Assembly (NCBI RefSeq): GCF_000332115.1
Contig: NC_020156.1
Span: forward strand, 2,667,501-2,731,500
Direction of reading: 5' to 3'
Source: Nonlabens dokdonensis DSW-6
GTDB lineage: Bacteria > Bacteroidota > Bacteroidia > Flavobacteriales > Flavobacteriaceae
Length of the DNA stretch: 64,000 nucleotides
The notes under the pieces are model-generated. The model did no database searches, was not told the origin of the DNA, and saw only the letters and a program-made list of their open reading frames with translations. The translations under genes and the position numbers were made by a program. This document shows positions 51,113-59,571 of the stretch, one piece after another; the stretch's first letter is position 1; the number at the start of each line of letters is the position of its first letter.

Positions 51113-52298
51113 GCTATTCAAAAATATAGGTCCAGCAACTTTAATTGCAGCAGCATTTGTTGGTCCTGGAACGGTCACCATTTGCACGCTGGCAGGAGCT
51201 AACTTTGGATACAGCCTATTATGGGCAATGTTGCTTTCTATTTTTGCCACCATTATATTACAAGAAATGGCAGCTCGGTTGGGATTGATTTCTGGCAAAG
51301 GATTGCCAGAAATCTTACGTGGTGCGATCTCTAATAAGATTATAAGAATCACGCTTATCATATTAGTTCTTGCAGCTATTGCGGTAGGAAATACCGCTTA
51401 CGAAGCCGGTAATTTGAGCGGTGGCGTATTGGGGCTACAGATCATTTTTGGCGAGCAATGGTATTTTCCATTGTTGTTGGGTTTGATCGCTTTTGGTTTA
51501 CTATTTTTTGGTAACTACAAAGTGCTAGAAAAAGTGCTCATATCGCTAGTGGTCATTATGGGTGTTTCTTTTATCGCGACAGCTGTAGCCATAGGTCCTG
51601 ATATCACAGAAATTTTTAAAGGTCTTTTTACTCCCGAAATCAATAGCAATAATATTCTCACCATCGTAGGTTTGATAGGTACGACAGTAGTTCCTTATAA
51701 CTTGTTTTTACACGCCTCGCTAGTCAGTGAAAAGTGGAATAATAGGTCAGATTTAAGTGCTGTGCGAAAAGATACAATAATAAGTGTTGTCCTTGGTGGA
51801 CTGGTTTCTATGTCCATTATAATTGCAGCAACCGCGTTGCAAGGTCAACAGGTTTCTAATGGCGCAGCACTTGCTACTGCTCTAGAACCTATTTATGGAT
51901 CTTGGGCAACCTACGTTTTTTCTATTGGTATTCTAGCGGCAGGAATCACGAGTGCAATTACGGCACCACTTGCTGCCGCTTATGTAGTTAAAGGTTGTCT
52001 AGGCTGGAAAGGAAACATGAAAAGCTGGTCGTTTAGAGCGGTGTGGATGTTTATTCTCATTGTTGGAATCGTCTTTTCAAGTATAGGATTAAAACCGCTA
52101 GACATCATCACATTTGCACAAATCGCAAACGGATTATTACTTCCTATCATTGCGATTTTATTGCTTTGGCTGGTGAATCAAAAGTTATTAGGGTCGTTTT
52201 CAAATAACTTATGGCAAAACATTATGGCGTTTATAGTGATTTTAATTGCTGTAGGATTAGGAGCAAAAACCCTTTTTAAAGTCTTCGGAGTACTATGA
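51102..52298 (+). CDS. Nramp-fold transporter lacking the canonical metal-binding motifs
   Basis: A 398-aa membrane protein with about 11 TMs and clear Nramp architecture. Where metal transporters have DPGN in TM1, this has GPGT (residues 21-24); where they have MPH in TM6, it has VPY (197-199). The Asp, Asn, Met and His that contact the metal are all gone. It is embedded between DUF2891 and pxpA, overlapping both. I infer that it transports something else, possibly 5-oxoproline or another acid for PxpABC. The ATG at 51102 (MLSKLFKNIGPA) is preferred over 51072. Confidence 0.8.
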   Translation: MLSKLFKNIGPATLIAAAFVGPGTVTICTLAGANFGYSLLWAMLLSIFATIILQEMAARLGLISGKGLPEILRGAISNKIIRITLIILVLAAIAVGNTAYEAGNLSGGVLGLQIIFGEQWYFPLLLGLIAFGLLFFGNYKVLEKVLISLVVIMGVSFIATAVAIGPDITEIFKGLFTPEINSNNILTIVGLIGTTVVPYNLFLHASLVSEKWNNRSDLSAVRKDTIISVVLGGLVSMSIIIAATALQGQQVSNGAALATALEPIYGSWATYVFSIGILAAGITSAITAPLAAAYVVKGCLGWKGNMKSWSFRAVWMFILIVGIVFSSIGLKPLDIITFAQIANGLLLPIIAILLLWLVNQKLLGSFSNNLWQNIMAFIVILIAVGLGAKTLFKVFGVL

Positions 52299-53029
52299 TA
52301 ACTATAGATTTAAATTGTGATCTCGGAGAAGGAATGAAGAATGATGCGATGCTTATGTCACACATCAGTTCGTGCAATATCGCTTGTGGTGGTCATTATG
52401 GCGATGAAAATTCCATTGCTCTTACTTTACAATTGGCTGTGAAACATAACGTAAAAGCCGGTGCACATCCTTCATTTGAGGATCACGAGAATTTTGGTCG
52501 TGTGTTTAGGGATATTTCTAGGTCTCGCTTTCGCGAAAGCGTAACTCAACAAATACATCTTTTTCAAGAAACCGCTCAAAAAGTAGGCGTGAAGATGCAT
52601 CATATAAAAATGCACGGCGCCTTATATCATGCGACTGCAAATAGAGAAGATTTTTCTGACTGGTTAGTGGAATTTATGCTAGAATTTTATCCAAAAACAA
52701 TTCTTTATGTGGCGCCTCATTCTATTTTGGAAGAAAAATGTCAGTTGTATAAAATTCCATATTGGAAAGAAGGTTTTGCAGATCGTCTTTATGATAATGA
52801 TGTTAAATTAGTATCGAGAACTGAACCTGATGCGTTGATTACTAATTATCAAACCGCTGCACGACAAATAGAGCAGATGGTAAAAGAGCAAAAGGTAACG
52901 TCAAATAAAGGTATCGAAACCAACTTGTCTATAGATACGATTTGTATTCATGGAGATAATTTGGAATTGACTAAAGACTTAGAGCAAGTAGTAGCGCAAT
53001 TGAAATCAAATCATATCAGCATTGGGTAA
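52295..53029 (+). CDS. pxpA: 5-oxoprolinase subunit A (LamB/YcsF family)
   Basis: A 244-aa protein of the YcsF fold: DLNCDLGEGM at the start, SCNIACGGHYGDE, and AGAHPSFEDHENFGR, with KMHGALYH further on. PxpA acts with PxpB and PxpC in ATP-dependent opening of 5-oxoproline to glutamate. Its ATG overlaps the Nramp-like stop (ATGA). A palindrome copy lies in frame (SRFRESV). Second half of an operon of five overlapping genes. Confidence 0.93.
   Translation: MITIDLNCDLGEGMKNDAMLMSHISSCNIACGGHYGDENSIALTLQLAVKHNVKAGAHPSFEDHENFGRVFRDISRSRFRESVTQQIHLFQETAQKVGVKMHHIKMHGALYHATANREDFSDWLVEFMLEFYPKTILYVAPHSILEEKCQLYKIPYWKEGFADRLYDNDVKLVSRTEPDALITNYQTAARQIEQMVKEQKVTSNKGIETNLSIDTICIHGDNLELTKDLEQVVAQLKSNHISIG
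52526..52541. repeat. Interspersed palindrome, copy 11 (in pxpA)
   Basis: CGCTTTCGCGAAAGCG with a TCT left arm, in frame as SRFRESV. Confidence 0.95.
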
Positions 53030-53729
53030 AAGCGAGGTTTTTTTTCACAATTACAATGAGAATTCTGTTTTAGTTAATTGGAACGAGAACACGATAGATA
53101 TTATTTCTCAACGAACAGCTTTTGAAATGGAAGTTAAAAAGGTGTTTCCTGATGTAATCGTGAATCATGGCGCTTATTCCATATTATTATTGTGGAAAAG
53201 GAAAATCCATCATAACGAGGTTATTGATCGATTAATGAAATTGCTGATTGATATGAAAACTTCGGAAGCCAATGGTATTTCCTGGAGATTACCGATTTAT
53301 TATGAGCTCGAAAGCGAATTGGTCGATTCTTTGAGTGAATTTTCTAAAGAAGAGATTATTTCTAAACATCAAAAAGGAATTTTTACAGTAGATTTTATAG
53401 GCTTTTTGCCTGGATTTCCTTATTTAAAAGGCTTGGATAAAAGTCTTCAATTACCTCGTAAATCAACACCAGCTTTACAGGTAACGGCGGGAACAGTTGC
53501 TATTTCTAACGATTATTGTGGTATTTATCCATCTCAAAGTCCAGCAGGATGGCATGCTTTAGGGAATTGTCCTTTACCTATGTTTGATGTTAAGAGAAAA
53601 CAGCCTAGTTTGCTTGCTGCTGGAGATCGTGTGCAGTTTTATCCTATTTCTAGAGAAGAACATAGCTCGATGAAAAATCAAATAGCAAATGAAAGTATGA
53701 CCCTAAAAAGCTTTCAGATAGATGGGTAA
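53022..53729 (+). CDS. pxpB: 5-oxoprolinase subunit B (KipI family)
   Basis: A 235-aa KipI/PxpB protein: the AHS1 domain signature GFLPGFPYLKGLD is followed by LQLPRKSTPAL and AGTVAI, and SPAGWHALG is near the C-terminus. It starts at a TTG (53022) inside pxpA, with an 8-base overlap, since no ATG is in place. Forms the ATP-dependent carboxylase-like complex with PxpC. Confidence 0.9.
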   Translation: MGKSEVFFHNYNENSVLVNWNENTIDIISQRTAFEMEVKKVFPDVIVNHGAYSILLLWKRKIHHNEVIDRLMKLLIDMKTSEANGISWRLPIYYELESELVDSLSEFSKEEIISKHQKGIFTVDFIGFLPGFPYLKGLDKSLQLPRKSTPALQVTAGTVAISNDYCGIYPSQSPAGWHALGNCPLPMFDVKRKQPSLLAAGDRVQFYPISREEHSSMKNQIANESMTLKSFQIDG

Positions 53730-54558
53730 CATGACTATTGTAAAATCAGGGTTTTATTGTTCGATTCAAGATCTAGGAAGAATAGATTACCGTCATTTAG
53801 GAATTCCACATAGCGGTGTTATGGATGAGTTATCTGCCAGTTATGCAAATGCTTGTCTTGATAATAAAAAAGGTTCAGCCGTTATAGAAATCATAGGAGT
53901 AGGAGGAACTTATATCTTTTCTGAACCTACTTTTATTTGTATCACTGGCGCAAAAGCTATGATAAAAGTAAATTCCATAGCTATAGAGCAATATGACAGT
54001 ATCAAAATACAAACAGGTGACCAATTAGAAATAGGAGCGGCTGTTGATGGTAACTTCATTTATTTAGGTATTGCAGGTGGTTTTGAGGTTCCAGAAGTTC
54101 TAGGAAGTAAATCTTTCTTTAAAGGAATAACAAAACAACAATTGACGAAAGGAGACACTATTTCATACCGACTTGGAATGAGCTCCACAAAATCTGTAGC
54201 TAAATTCCCAAAACCTACGAATAGTTCCATTCTGAAATGTTTTCCTGGTCCAGAATTCCACTTTTTGAATAGAAAACAGCAAGAACAACTCTTAAACTCA
54301 AGTTTTACTGTTTCTAAGAATTGGAACCGAATGGCGTTTCAATTGAATGAAAAAATTGACAACCAATTGATTCAATTAAAAAGTAGTCCAGTACTGCCAG
54401 GAACAGTTCAATTAACACCAAGTGGACAGTTGATAATCTTGATGAAAGATGCACAAACGACAGGTGGATATCCTAGAATACTTCAGTTAGACAAAGCATC
54501 TATTTCAATTTTATCTCAAAAAAGAAAGGGAACTTCAATAGATTTCTTGATTTTATAA
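53722..54558 (+). CDS. pxpC: 5-oxoprolinase subunit C (KipA family)
   Basis: A 278-aa AHS2-domain protein: SIQDLGRIDYRHLGIPHSG then MDELSASYAN near the N-terminus, and TTGGYPRILQLDKASISIL near the end. Overlaps pxpB by 8 bases. It completes the PxpABC set and ends the operon; no terminator hairpin is evident in the following 84 bases. Confidence 0.9.
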   Translation: MGNMTIVKSGFYCSIQDLGRIDYRHLGIPHSGVMDELSASYANACLDNKKGSAVIEIIGVGGTYIFSEPTFICITGAKAMIKVNSIAIEQYDSIKIQTGDQLEIGAAVDGNFIYLGIAGGFEVPEVLGSKSFFKGITKQQLTKGDTISYRLGMSSTKSVAKFPKPTNSSILKCFPGPEFHFLNRKQQEQLLNSSFTVSKNWNRMAFQLNEKIDNQLIQLKSSPVLPGTVQLTPSGQLIILMKDAQTTGGYPRILQLDKASISILSQKRKGTSIDFLIL

Positions 54559-54642
54559 AATTTAGATAAAATTTACTGAAAACAGTTAAACTATAATTAA
54601 GTCTCTATAATTATTCTTAAATTCTTAGTTACTTCGCAATAT

Positions 54643-55641
54643 ATGAAGGCTACAACACCAACAGAATCATTTAAATGGAAGCATTTACCATCTCTTTTAT
54701 GGAACAGTGCAAAAAAATGGAATAGTGACGATGTGTGGCAATTAGGAGCCAGCGTCGCGTATTACGCGATTTTAGCACTTCCAGGGCTTATGGTTATAAT
54801 GATTAATGTTATAAGTACGATCTGGAAGGAAGATATTTCTACTGGTCGATTAACAAACGGTCTTTCATCTTTGATAGGTTATGATGCTGCGTCTGATCTT
54901 AATGAAATGCTGCAAGCGGCACGACTAGATGATGAAAGCTGGATTTCAAATATTATAGGAATGGTAACATTAGCTTTTGCGGCTACTGGAGTATTCTATC
55001 AATTGCAACTAGCTCTTAATAAAATATGGAAGCTTAAAATTAATCCTAAAACACCATGGTGGAAAATGCTTACCGACCGAGTAAAGAGTTTTGGATTTAT
55101 TTTAGTTTTAGGTTTTTTAATTATGATTAGTTTTATTCTGTCTGCAGTAATTGCCATATTACAAGACTGGATTCAAGCTAATCTGGCCGATTACTTAGGC
55201 TCGCTTGCGCTTGCGGTTAATTTTTTACTTTCTTTAGTAATTATTTCGGTACTTTTTGGATTGATGTTTAGGTATTTACCAGATGCGCGTCTCAAATGGA
55301 AAATGGTTTGGCCAGGTGCATTATTGACTGGAATTCTATTTGAAACAGGCAAGTTTTTACTTGAGATTTATTTCACGCAATCTTCTCCAGCTAGTGCTTA
55401 TGGAGCGGCTGGATTAGTTGTTCTACTATTACTTTGGGTTTCTTATTCGTGCCTCATCCTTTTCTATGGAGCCGAATTTATTTTGGTCTATGCAACAAGA
55501 TATGGGAATGGTATCACTCCTAATGCCAAAGCGCTTAAATATAAAGAAGAACTTATTGTGACAGATAAAGGAAGCGATGTAACCGATAAGGAAATAGAAG
55601 AAATTTTGGAAGCAGACGATAACAATATCGTTGATGCCTGA
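54643..55641 (+). CDS. YihY/BrkB family membrane protein
   Basis: A 332-aa protein with six TMs. Family marks: LGASVAYYAILALPGLMV near the N-terminus, FRYLPDARLKWK in the middle, and GAAGLVVLLLLWVSYS before FYGAEFILVYA. The C-terminal tail is acidic. The function of YihY is not known; the early label as an RNase BN was wrong. Monocistronic with a palindrome after it. Confidence 0.9.
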   Translation: MKATTPTESFKWKHLPSLLWNSAKKWNSDDVWQLGASVAYYAILALPGLMVIMINVISTIWKEDISTGRLTNGLSSLIGYDAASDLNEMLQAARLDDESWISNIIGMVTLAFAATGVFYQLQLALNKIWKLKINPKTPWWKMLTDRVKSFGFILVLGFLIMISFILSAVIAILQDWIQANLADYLGSLALAVNFLLSLVIISVLFGLMFRYLPDARLKWKMVWPGALLTGILFETGKFLLEIYFTQSSPASAYGAAGLVVLLLLWVSYSCLILFYGAEFILVYATRYGNGITPNAKALKYKEELIVTDKGSDVTDKEIEEILEADDNNIVDA

Positions 55642-55685
55642 AAGTAAATCATTCAAATTTATTAGGAAGGTGCTTGTTGTAGTCT

Positions 55686-55702
55686 CGCTTTCGCGAAAGC
55701 GG
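55686..55702. repeat. Interspersed palindrome, copy 12 (intergenic)
   Basis: CGCTTTCGCGAAAGCGG with TCT left and GGAA right arms, between yihY-like gene and the PPOX-like gene. Confidence 0.95.
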
Positions 55703-55809
55703 AATTAAGAAAATAACTAAGATATCTATAAGCATGTTTGTGAATATCAAGTTAATTCATATTTAATTAGTAAAACTCCTACTTTATTAAAGTAAATTGA
55801 AAATAAAAA

Positions 55810-56310
55810 ATGAGTACTAAAAATCTAATCCAACAAGAAGCAAGAGAAAAATACCTAGAAATGGCTAAAGACATCAAAACTGCAATGATGTTAACAAATT
55901 TAGGAGAAGCTCCAGTGCACGCCATACCAATGGGATCAAAAGAAATACTGGATAGTGGAGATGTTATTTTCTTTAGTAAATCTACCAGTGAGCACAACAC
56001 AAATATTGAAAAGGACAATAGAACGCAATTGATTTTCTCTGACAATTCTTCTAAGGAATTTTTAAGCGTTTATGGAACGACAGTAATTTCTAAGAATAAA
56101 GAATTAATCAATAAATATTACGATAACCTAGATAACAACTGGTTTGAAAGTAAAGAAGATCCTACGCTTACTGTGTTGATTTTTTCACCTACTGAAGGGC
56201 ATTATTGGGACACAAAGACTAATGCAATTATCACTCTTGCAAAGTTAGCTTACACAAAAATTACTGGTGACGAAACTCAAATAGGAGAATCAGGAAGTTT
56301 AAAATTATAA
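55810..56310 (+). CDS. Pyridoxamine 5'-phosphate oxidase-like (general stress) protein
   Basis: A 166-aa split-barrel flavin-binding protein: AMMLTNLGEAPVHAIPMG opens the barrel, GDVIFFSKSTSEHNTNIEKD is the second strand pair, and EDPTLTVLIFSPTEGHYWDT closes it. It resembles general stress protein 26. It probably binds FMN or F420-like cofactors in redox or stress. The hemerythrin gene follows 19 bases later, so they form a small stress operon. Confidence 0.85.
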   Translation: MSTKNLIQQEAREKYLEMAKDIKTAMMLTNLGEAPVHAIPMGSKEILDSGDVIFFSKSTSEHNTNIEKDNRTQLIFSDNSSKEFLSVYGTTVISKNKELINKYYDNLDNNWFESKEDPTLTVLIFSPTEGHYWDTKTNAIITLAKLAYTKITGDETQIGESGSLKL

Positions 56311-56329
56311 ATAGTTAAAAACCAACCAT

Positions 56330-56773
56330 ATGAATATTTTTGAAGCATTACGAGAAGATCACGAGATTCAAAGAACATTAATAGATAAATTAGTGAACAC
56401 TTCTGGAGATAATGATCTAAGAAAAAACATGTTTAATAAATTAAAACGTGAACTAGCTATACATGCTGATGCTGAAGAGCGTTTTTTCTACGTGCCACTT
56501 ATTGAAGAGGACTTGACACAAGAGAAAGCAAGACACAGCATTGCCGAACATCATGAAATGGATGAACTAGTTGAAAAACTAGAAGATACCGACATGAGTA
56601 GTAGTGCATGGTTAGTTTACATGAAAGAACTAGCCCATCAAGTAGAACATCACTTAGATGAAGAAGAACAAGAAGTTTTTCAATTAGCTGGAAAAGCACT
56701 TACAGAAAAAGAAAAGAATAAACTTGCTGATGATTATCAGGAGTTTATGAAAAAGGAAAGAAAAGAGAGATAA
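56330..56773 (+). CDS. Hemerythrin HHE-domain protein
   Basis: A 147-aa four-helix protein with the di-iron ligands in place: DHEIQR, HADAEERFFY, EHHEMDEL and HQVEHHLDEEEQEVF. Such proteins bind oxygen, NO or iron. It follows the PPOX-like gene by 19 bases and ends at a strong terminator. Likely part of a response to oxidative or nitrosative stress. Confidence 0.9.
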   Translation: MNIFEALREDHEIQRTLIDKLVNTSGDNDLRKNMFNKLKRELAIHADAEERFFYVPLIEEDLTQEKARHSIAEHHEMDELVEKLEDTDMSSSAWLVYMKELAHQVEHHLDEEEQEVFQLAGKALTEKEKNKLADDYQEFMKKERKER

Positions 56774-56774
56774 A

Positions 56775-56802
56775 AAAAATCCGATCGCAAGATCGGATTT
56801 TT
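56775..56802. terminator. Bidirectional terminator
   Basis: AAAAATCCGATC, loop GCAA, GATCGGATTTTT. It lies right after the hemerythrin stop and also fits the end of the minus-strand 41-aa ORF. Confidence 0.9.
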
Positions 56803-56809
56803 TTATACA

Positions 56810-56935
56810 TTATAAATAACTCTGAAATGGGATGCTTGAGTTTTGATTTTGTGCATCCTCTGTGTGATCCTCACTTGAATCTATAGTTTTACGTTTATAG
56901 TCGCTGTAACCGTTTTGAGAAATGATTAAATCCAT
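56810..56935 (-). CDS. Putative 41-aa protein
   Basis: ATG at 56935 reads MDLIISQNGYSDYKRKTI and continues through an acidic stretch to SSIPFQSYL and a TAA at 56812-56810. On the same strand, upstream, TTTG then 17 bases then TATATTTA gives a near-consensus promoter, and the bidirectional terminator lies at its 3' end. The combination of promoter, ORF and terminator supports a real gene, but no homologue is recognised. Confidence 0.45.
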   Translation of the reverse strand: MDLIISQNGYSDYKRKTIDSSEDHTEDAQNQNSSIPFQSYL

Positions 56936-57099
56936 GAGCTTTTTTTTGGTGTAAATATAAACCTATGCACGCATAACAAATTTTAAATAATTCTTAATTA
57001 ATTGGTTCTTTAATGTAATATTTAGCCCTATTATATTTAATAGTTGAGTGTAATTTCAAAAACCTAAAAGTTTGAGATTAAAATTATTAATTTACATTT

Positions 57100-57951
57100 A
57101 TGAAATTATCAGTAGATACAAAAAATCGGATGGAATTTATCAATTTACCTCTCTTCAGATTAGTAGTTTTGGCTCTTCTAATCACAAGCTGTAAAAACAA
57201 TCAAAACGAGCAGGAATTAGAGTCAGGAATAGTAGATAATTGCTGGGATATTGCAGATTCATCTTCAACCGATAATAGAGAAAACGGAGACTTTACTGCT
57301 CCATTTACTTCGATACCTGTTCAAATAGATGGATGTGGGAAAGATCAAATCTGGGAAGCATCCAGCTGGTACGGAATGAATTACTTGTGGATGGGAGAAA
57401 AGGTAAATACAACAGATTATCAAGGAAAGTTCAAGCTCGCATGGGACGAGAATTATTTATACTTACTGGTAATGGTAGAAGACGACACGCTGCACCCTAC
57501 GCTTCAGGACGGAATTGAGAACTATTGGAAAGGAGATTATGTAGAAGTGTTTATAGATGAAGACAAATCTGGAGGAGATCATAAGTTCAATCATCAAGCC
57601 TTTGCATATCATATTTCTACCGAAGGTCATGCCATTGATCAAAGTACGCAACAAAAACCCATTTTTCTAGATGATCATATAAATGTATCGAGAGCCCAAA
57701 AAGGAAATACTTACCTATGGGAAATAGCCATACAGTTGTACGATAAGGATTTTGACGATCAAGACTTATCAAACAATGAGCCTATAAAGTTAACAGCTCA
57801 AAAAGAAATAGGCTTCTCCATTGCTTATGGCGATAATGATGGTAATAACCTTCGTGAGAATTTTATGGGTTCTAAAAAGAATCACGGTACTAACAACGAT
57901 GACGGTTACATTAATTCAGATGTTTTTGGTAGTTTACTCTTAATTAAATAA
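57100..57951 (+). CDS. CBM9-like sugar-binding lipoprotein
   Basis: A 283-aa lipoprotein (lipobox LITSC). The start at 57100 gives an unusually long hydrophilic lead before the signal; the ATG at 57130 would start directly at MEFINLPLFRL and may be the real one. The mature part is a beta-sandwich of the CBM9/DUF1083 type: DGCGKDQIWEAS, KLAWDENYLYLLVMVED, and GDYVEVFIDEDKSGGDH. It probably binds glycans at the cell surface. Confidence 0.75.
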   Translation: MKLSVDTKNRMEFINLPLFRLVVLALLITSCKNNQNEQELESGIVDNCWDIADSSSTDNRENGDFTAPFTSIPVQIDGCGKDQIWEASSWYGMNYLWMGEKVNTTDYQGKFKLAWDENYLYLLVMVEDDTLHPTLQDGIENYWKGDYVEVFIDEDKSGGDHKFNHQAFAYHISTEGHAIDQSTQQKPIFLDDHINVSRAQKGNTYLWEIAIQLYDKDFDDQDLSNNEPIKLTAQKEIGFSIAYGDNDGNNLRENFMGSKKNHGTNNDDGYINSDVFGSLLLIK

Positions 57952-57980
57952 TCTTTTTTAAATAAATATTAAAAAGTTGC

Positions 57981-59423
57981 CTAATCAGAATAGGCAGGTT
58001 CATCAGGCGTATGCTCCAAAATCACATTTTGCTCTCCATATTTTTTTAAATAGGATCTTATGATTTGATTAGTATGGTAATTAGCCACCTTGCGATCTAT
58101 AAAATCTTCACAATCTGAAATAGAGGCAATCGATGCATATTGATCCACATAACCATAACCTTGATATTCACCATCCTTGACCATTACAAAACAACTTTCC
58201 TCAGCCGTACGTCCAGGTTGTTTGATGATATAATTAGGATTTTGATTATGTAAAGATGCTATTGCTTGAGTAGCTCTAATATTGTAAAGAGAAACCAATT
58301 CTTCCTTTTTACAAACACCTTTACAGTTTTTGATTTTATAATGAGAAGAGCAATCGGCTTGAGTTTTAAAGCTGCAATAACGTGGGCAAAGATTGAAGTC
58401 TTCGCAGAGTTGCTCTAATTGCTCTACGGCATGCGCACGATTGTAATGCGTCACTACCGAATAGTCATAGGATTTTACCAGCCCAACGGCAAATTGAATC
58501 ACACCTAACTGATTTTTATAATGTAAAATTTGATAGGCCTTACGAGGCTTTTTTTGTGCACTATTAAATTTAGGATAGTAGTGTCGTATCAAATCTGCTT
58601 CTTGAAGTAAGGCTACGAGCTCATTACCAGTAGGAATATGTTCAATGTGATGAATCTCTTGACACATAAGATAGGACTTACTTGTTTTAGAATAAAAATG
58701 AGAAAGCACACGTTTTTTCAAACTAATCGCTTTCCCGACATAGATCACTTTGCGAGCTTGATTTTTAAATAAATATACACCAGGCGCATCTGGCAAATTG
58801 TGAAATAGATTGCGATCTAAATGTGGTGGAAAGGTACCTTCTTTACTGCTTCCTTTTAAAAACTTAGAAAACTCGGTTCCATCTTCATCTATTTCAAGAA
58901 GCTTTTGAAAAAGCGTTACCGTTGCATCTGTATCGCCCTCAGCGCGGTGACGGTTTTCTAAATTGATTCCTAATGAATTACACAACTTTCCTAAACTATA
59001 AGAATTCATTCCAGGAATGAGTTCTCTAGAAAGTCGTACAGTACATAGTTTTTTACGTTTAAAATCAAAACCTATGCGTTTAAATTCGTTCCGTATAATG
59101 TTATAATCAAAGTTGACATTATGCGCCACAAAAATACAATCACGAGTCATGCGTTCGATTTCTTCAGCTACTTCAGAAAATAATGGTGCACTGGCCACCA
59201 TTTCATTATCGATACCAGTGAGGCCAGTTATAAAGTCTGGAATTAGACTTTCTGGATCAATGAGCGTTGTATATTTTTCTTCTATTTTATTCCCAAGCAT
59301 GCGCACGATGCATATCTCGGTCATGCGATTATTGCTCATTCGGTTGCCTGTAGTTTCTATATCTACAACGCTGTAATATTGTTCTTTAAAATTCAAATGC
59401 TGTTCAATTAGGAAATGTTCCAA
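57981..59423 (-). CDS. Exonuclease (PolC/DnaQ-type) fused to GIY-YIG nuclease
   Basis: A 480-aa two-domain protein. Residues about 15-185 form a DEDDh exonuclease: VVDIETTGNRMS, VAHNVNFDYNII and HRAEGDTDATVT. Residues about 210-295 form a GIY-YIG nuclease of the UvrC N-terminal type: APGVYLFKNQARKVIYVGKA. The C-terminal part has a Cys group (CPRYCSFKTQADCSSHYKIK) that could bind zinc. This fusion, annotated DNA polymerase III epsilon/UvrC-like in Bacteroidota, may repair or degrade DNA. Promoter region carries a palindrome. Confidence 0.88.
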   Translation of the reverse strand: MEHFLIEQHLNFKEQYYSVVDIETTGNRMSNNRMTEICIVRMLGNKIEEKYTTLIDPESLIPDFITGLTGIDNEMVASAPLFSEVAEEIERMTRDCIFVAHNVNFDYNIIRNEFKRIGFDFKRKKLCTVRLSRELIPGMNSYSLGKLCNSLGINLENRHRAEGDTDATVTLFQKLLEIDEDGTEFSKFLKGSSKEGTFPPHLDRNLFHNLPDAPGVYLFKNQARKVIYVGKAISLKKRVLSHFYSKTSKSYLMCQEIHHIEHIPTGNELVALLQEADLIRHYYPKFNSAQKKPRKAYQILHYKNQLGVIQFAVGLVKSYDYSVVTHYNRAHAVEQLEQLCEDFNLCPRYCSFKTQADCSSHYKIKNCKGVCKKEELVSLYNIRATQAIASLHNQNPNYIIKQPGRTAEESCFVMVKDGEYQGYGYVDQYASIASISDCEDFIDRKVANYHTNQIIRSYLKKYGEQNVILEHTPDEPAYSD

Positions 59424-59484
59424 AATTATGGAATTATTCCTAAATAAATAGGTAGATATTTATTTTTAACAGAGTTTGTTTTTA

Positions 59485-59506
59485 TCTCGCTTTCGCGAAA
59501 GCGAGA
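59485..59506. repeat. Interspersed palindrome, copy 13 (intergenic)
   Basis: Core GCTTTCGCGAAAGC with TCTC/GAGA arms on both sides, the only copy here with the second arm type twice. Confidence 0.95.
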
Positions 59507-59571
59507 TTGTTATTAAAGAATGAAGTGAATGGATTAAATGTTCAAAAATATTGTATGAAGCTTAGAAGGTT

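Larger units (their letters stand above)
56774..57099. other. Intergenic region with terminator and a small ORF
   Basis: About 326 bases that hold the terminator of the hemerythrin operon, a plausible 41-aa gene on the minus strand (56810-56935) and the leader of the CBM9-like gene. Confidence 0.6.

Noticed and set aside
57333..57518. Plus-strand ORF inside the CBM9-like gene
   Set aside because: Alternate frame of a clear gene, rich in Arg and Gly as expected from frame shift.
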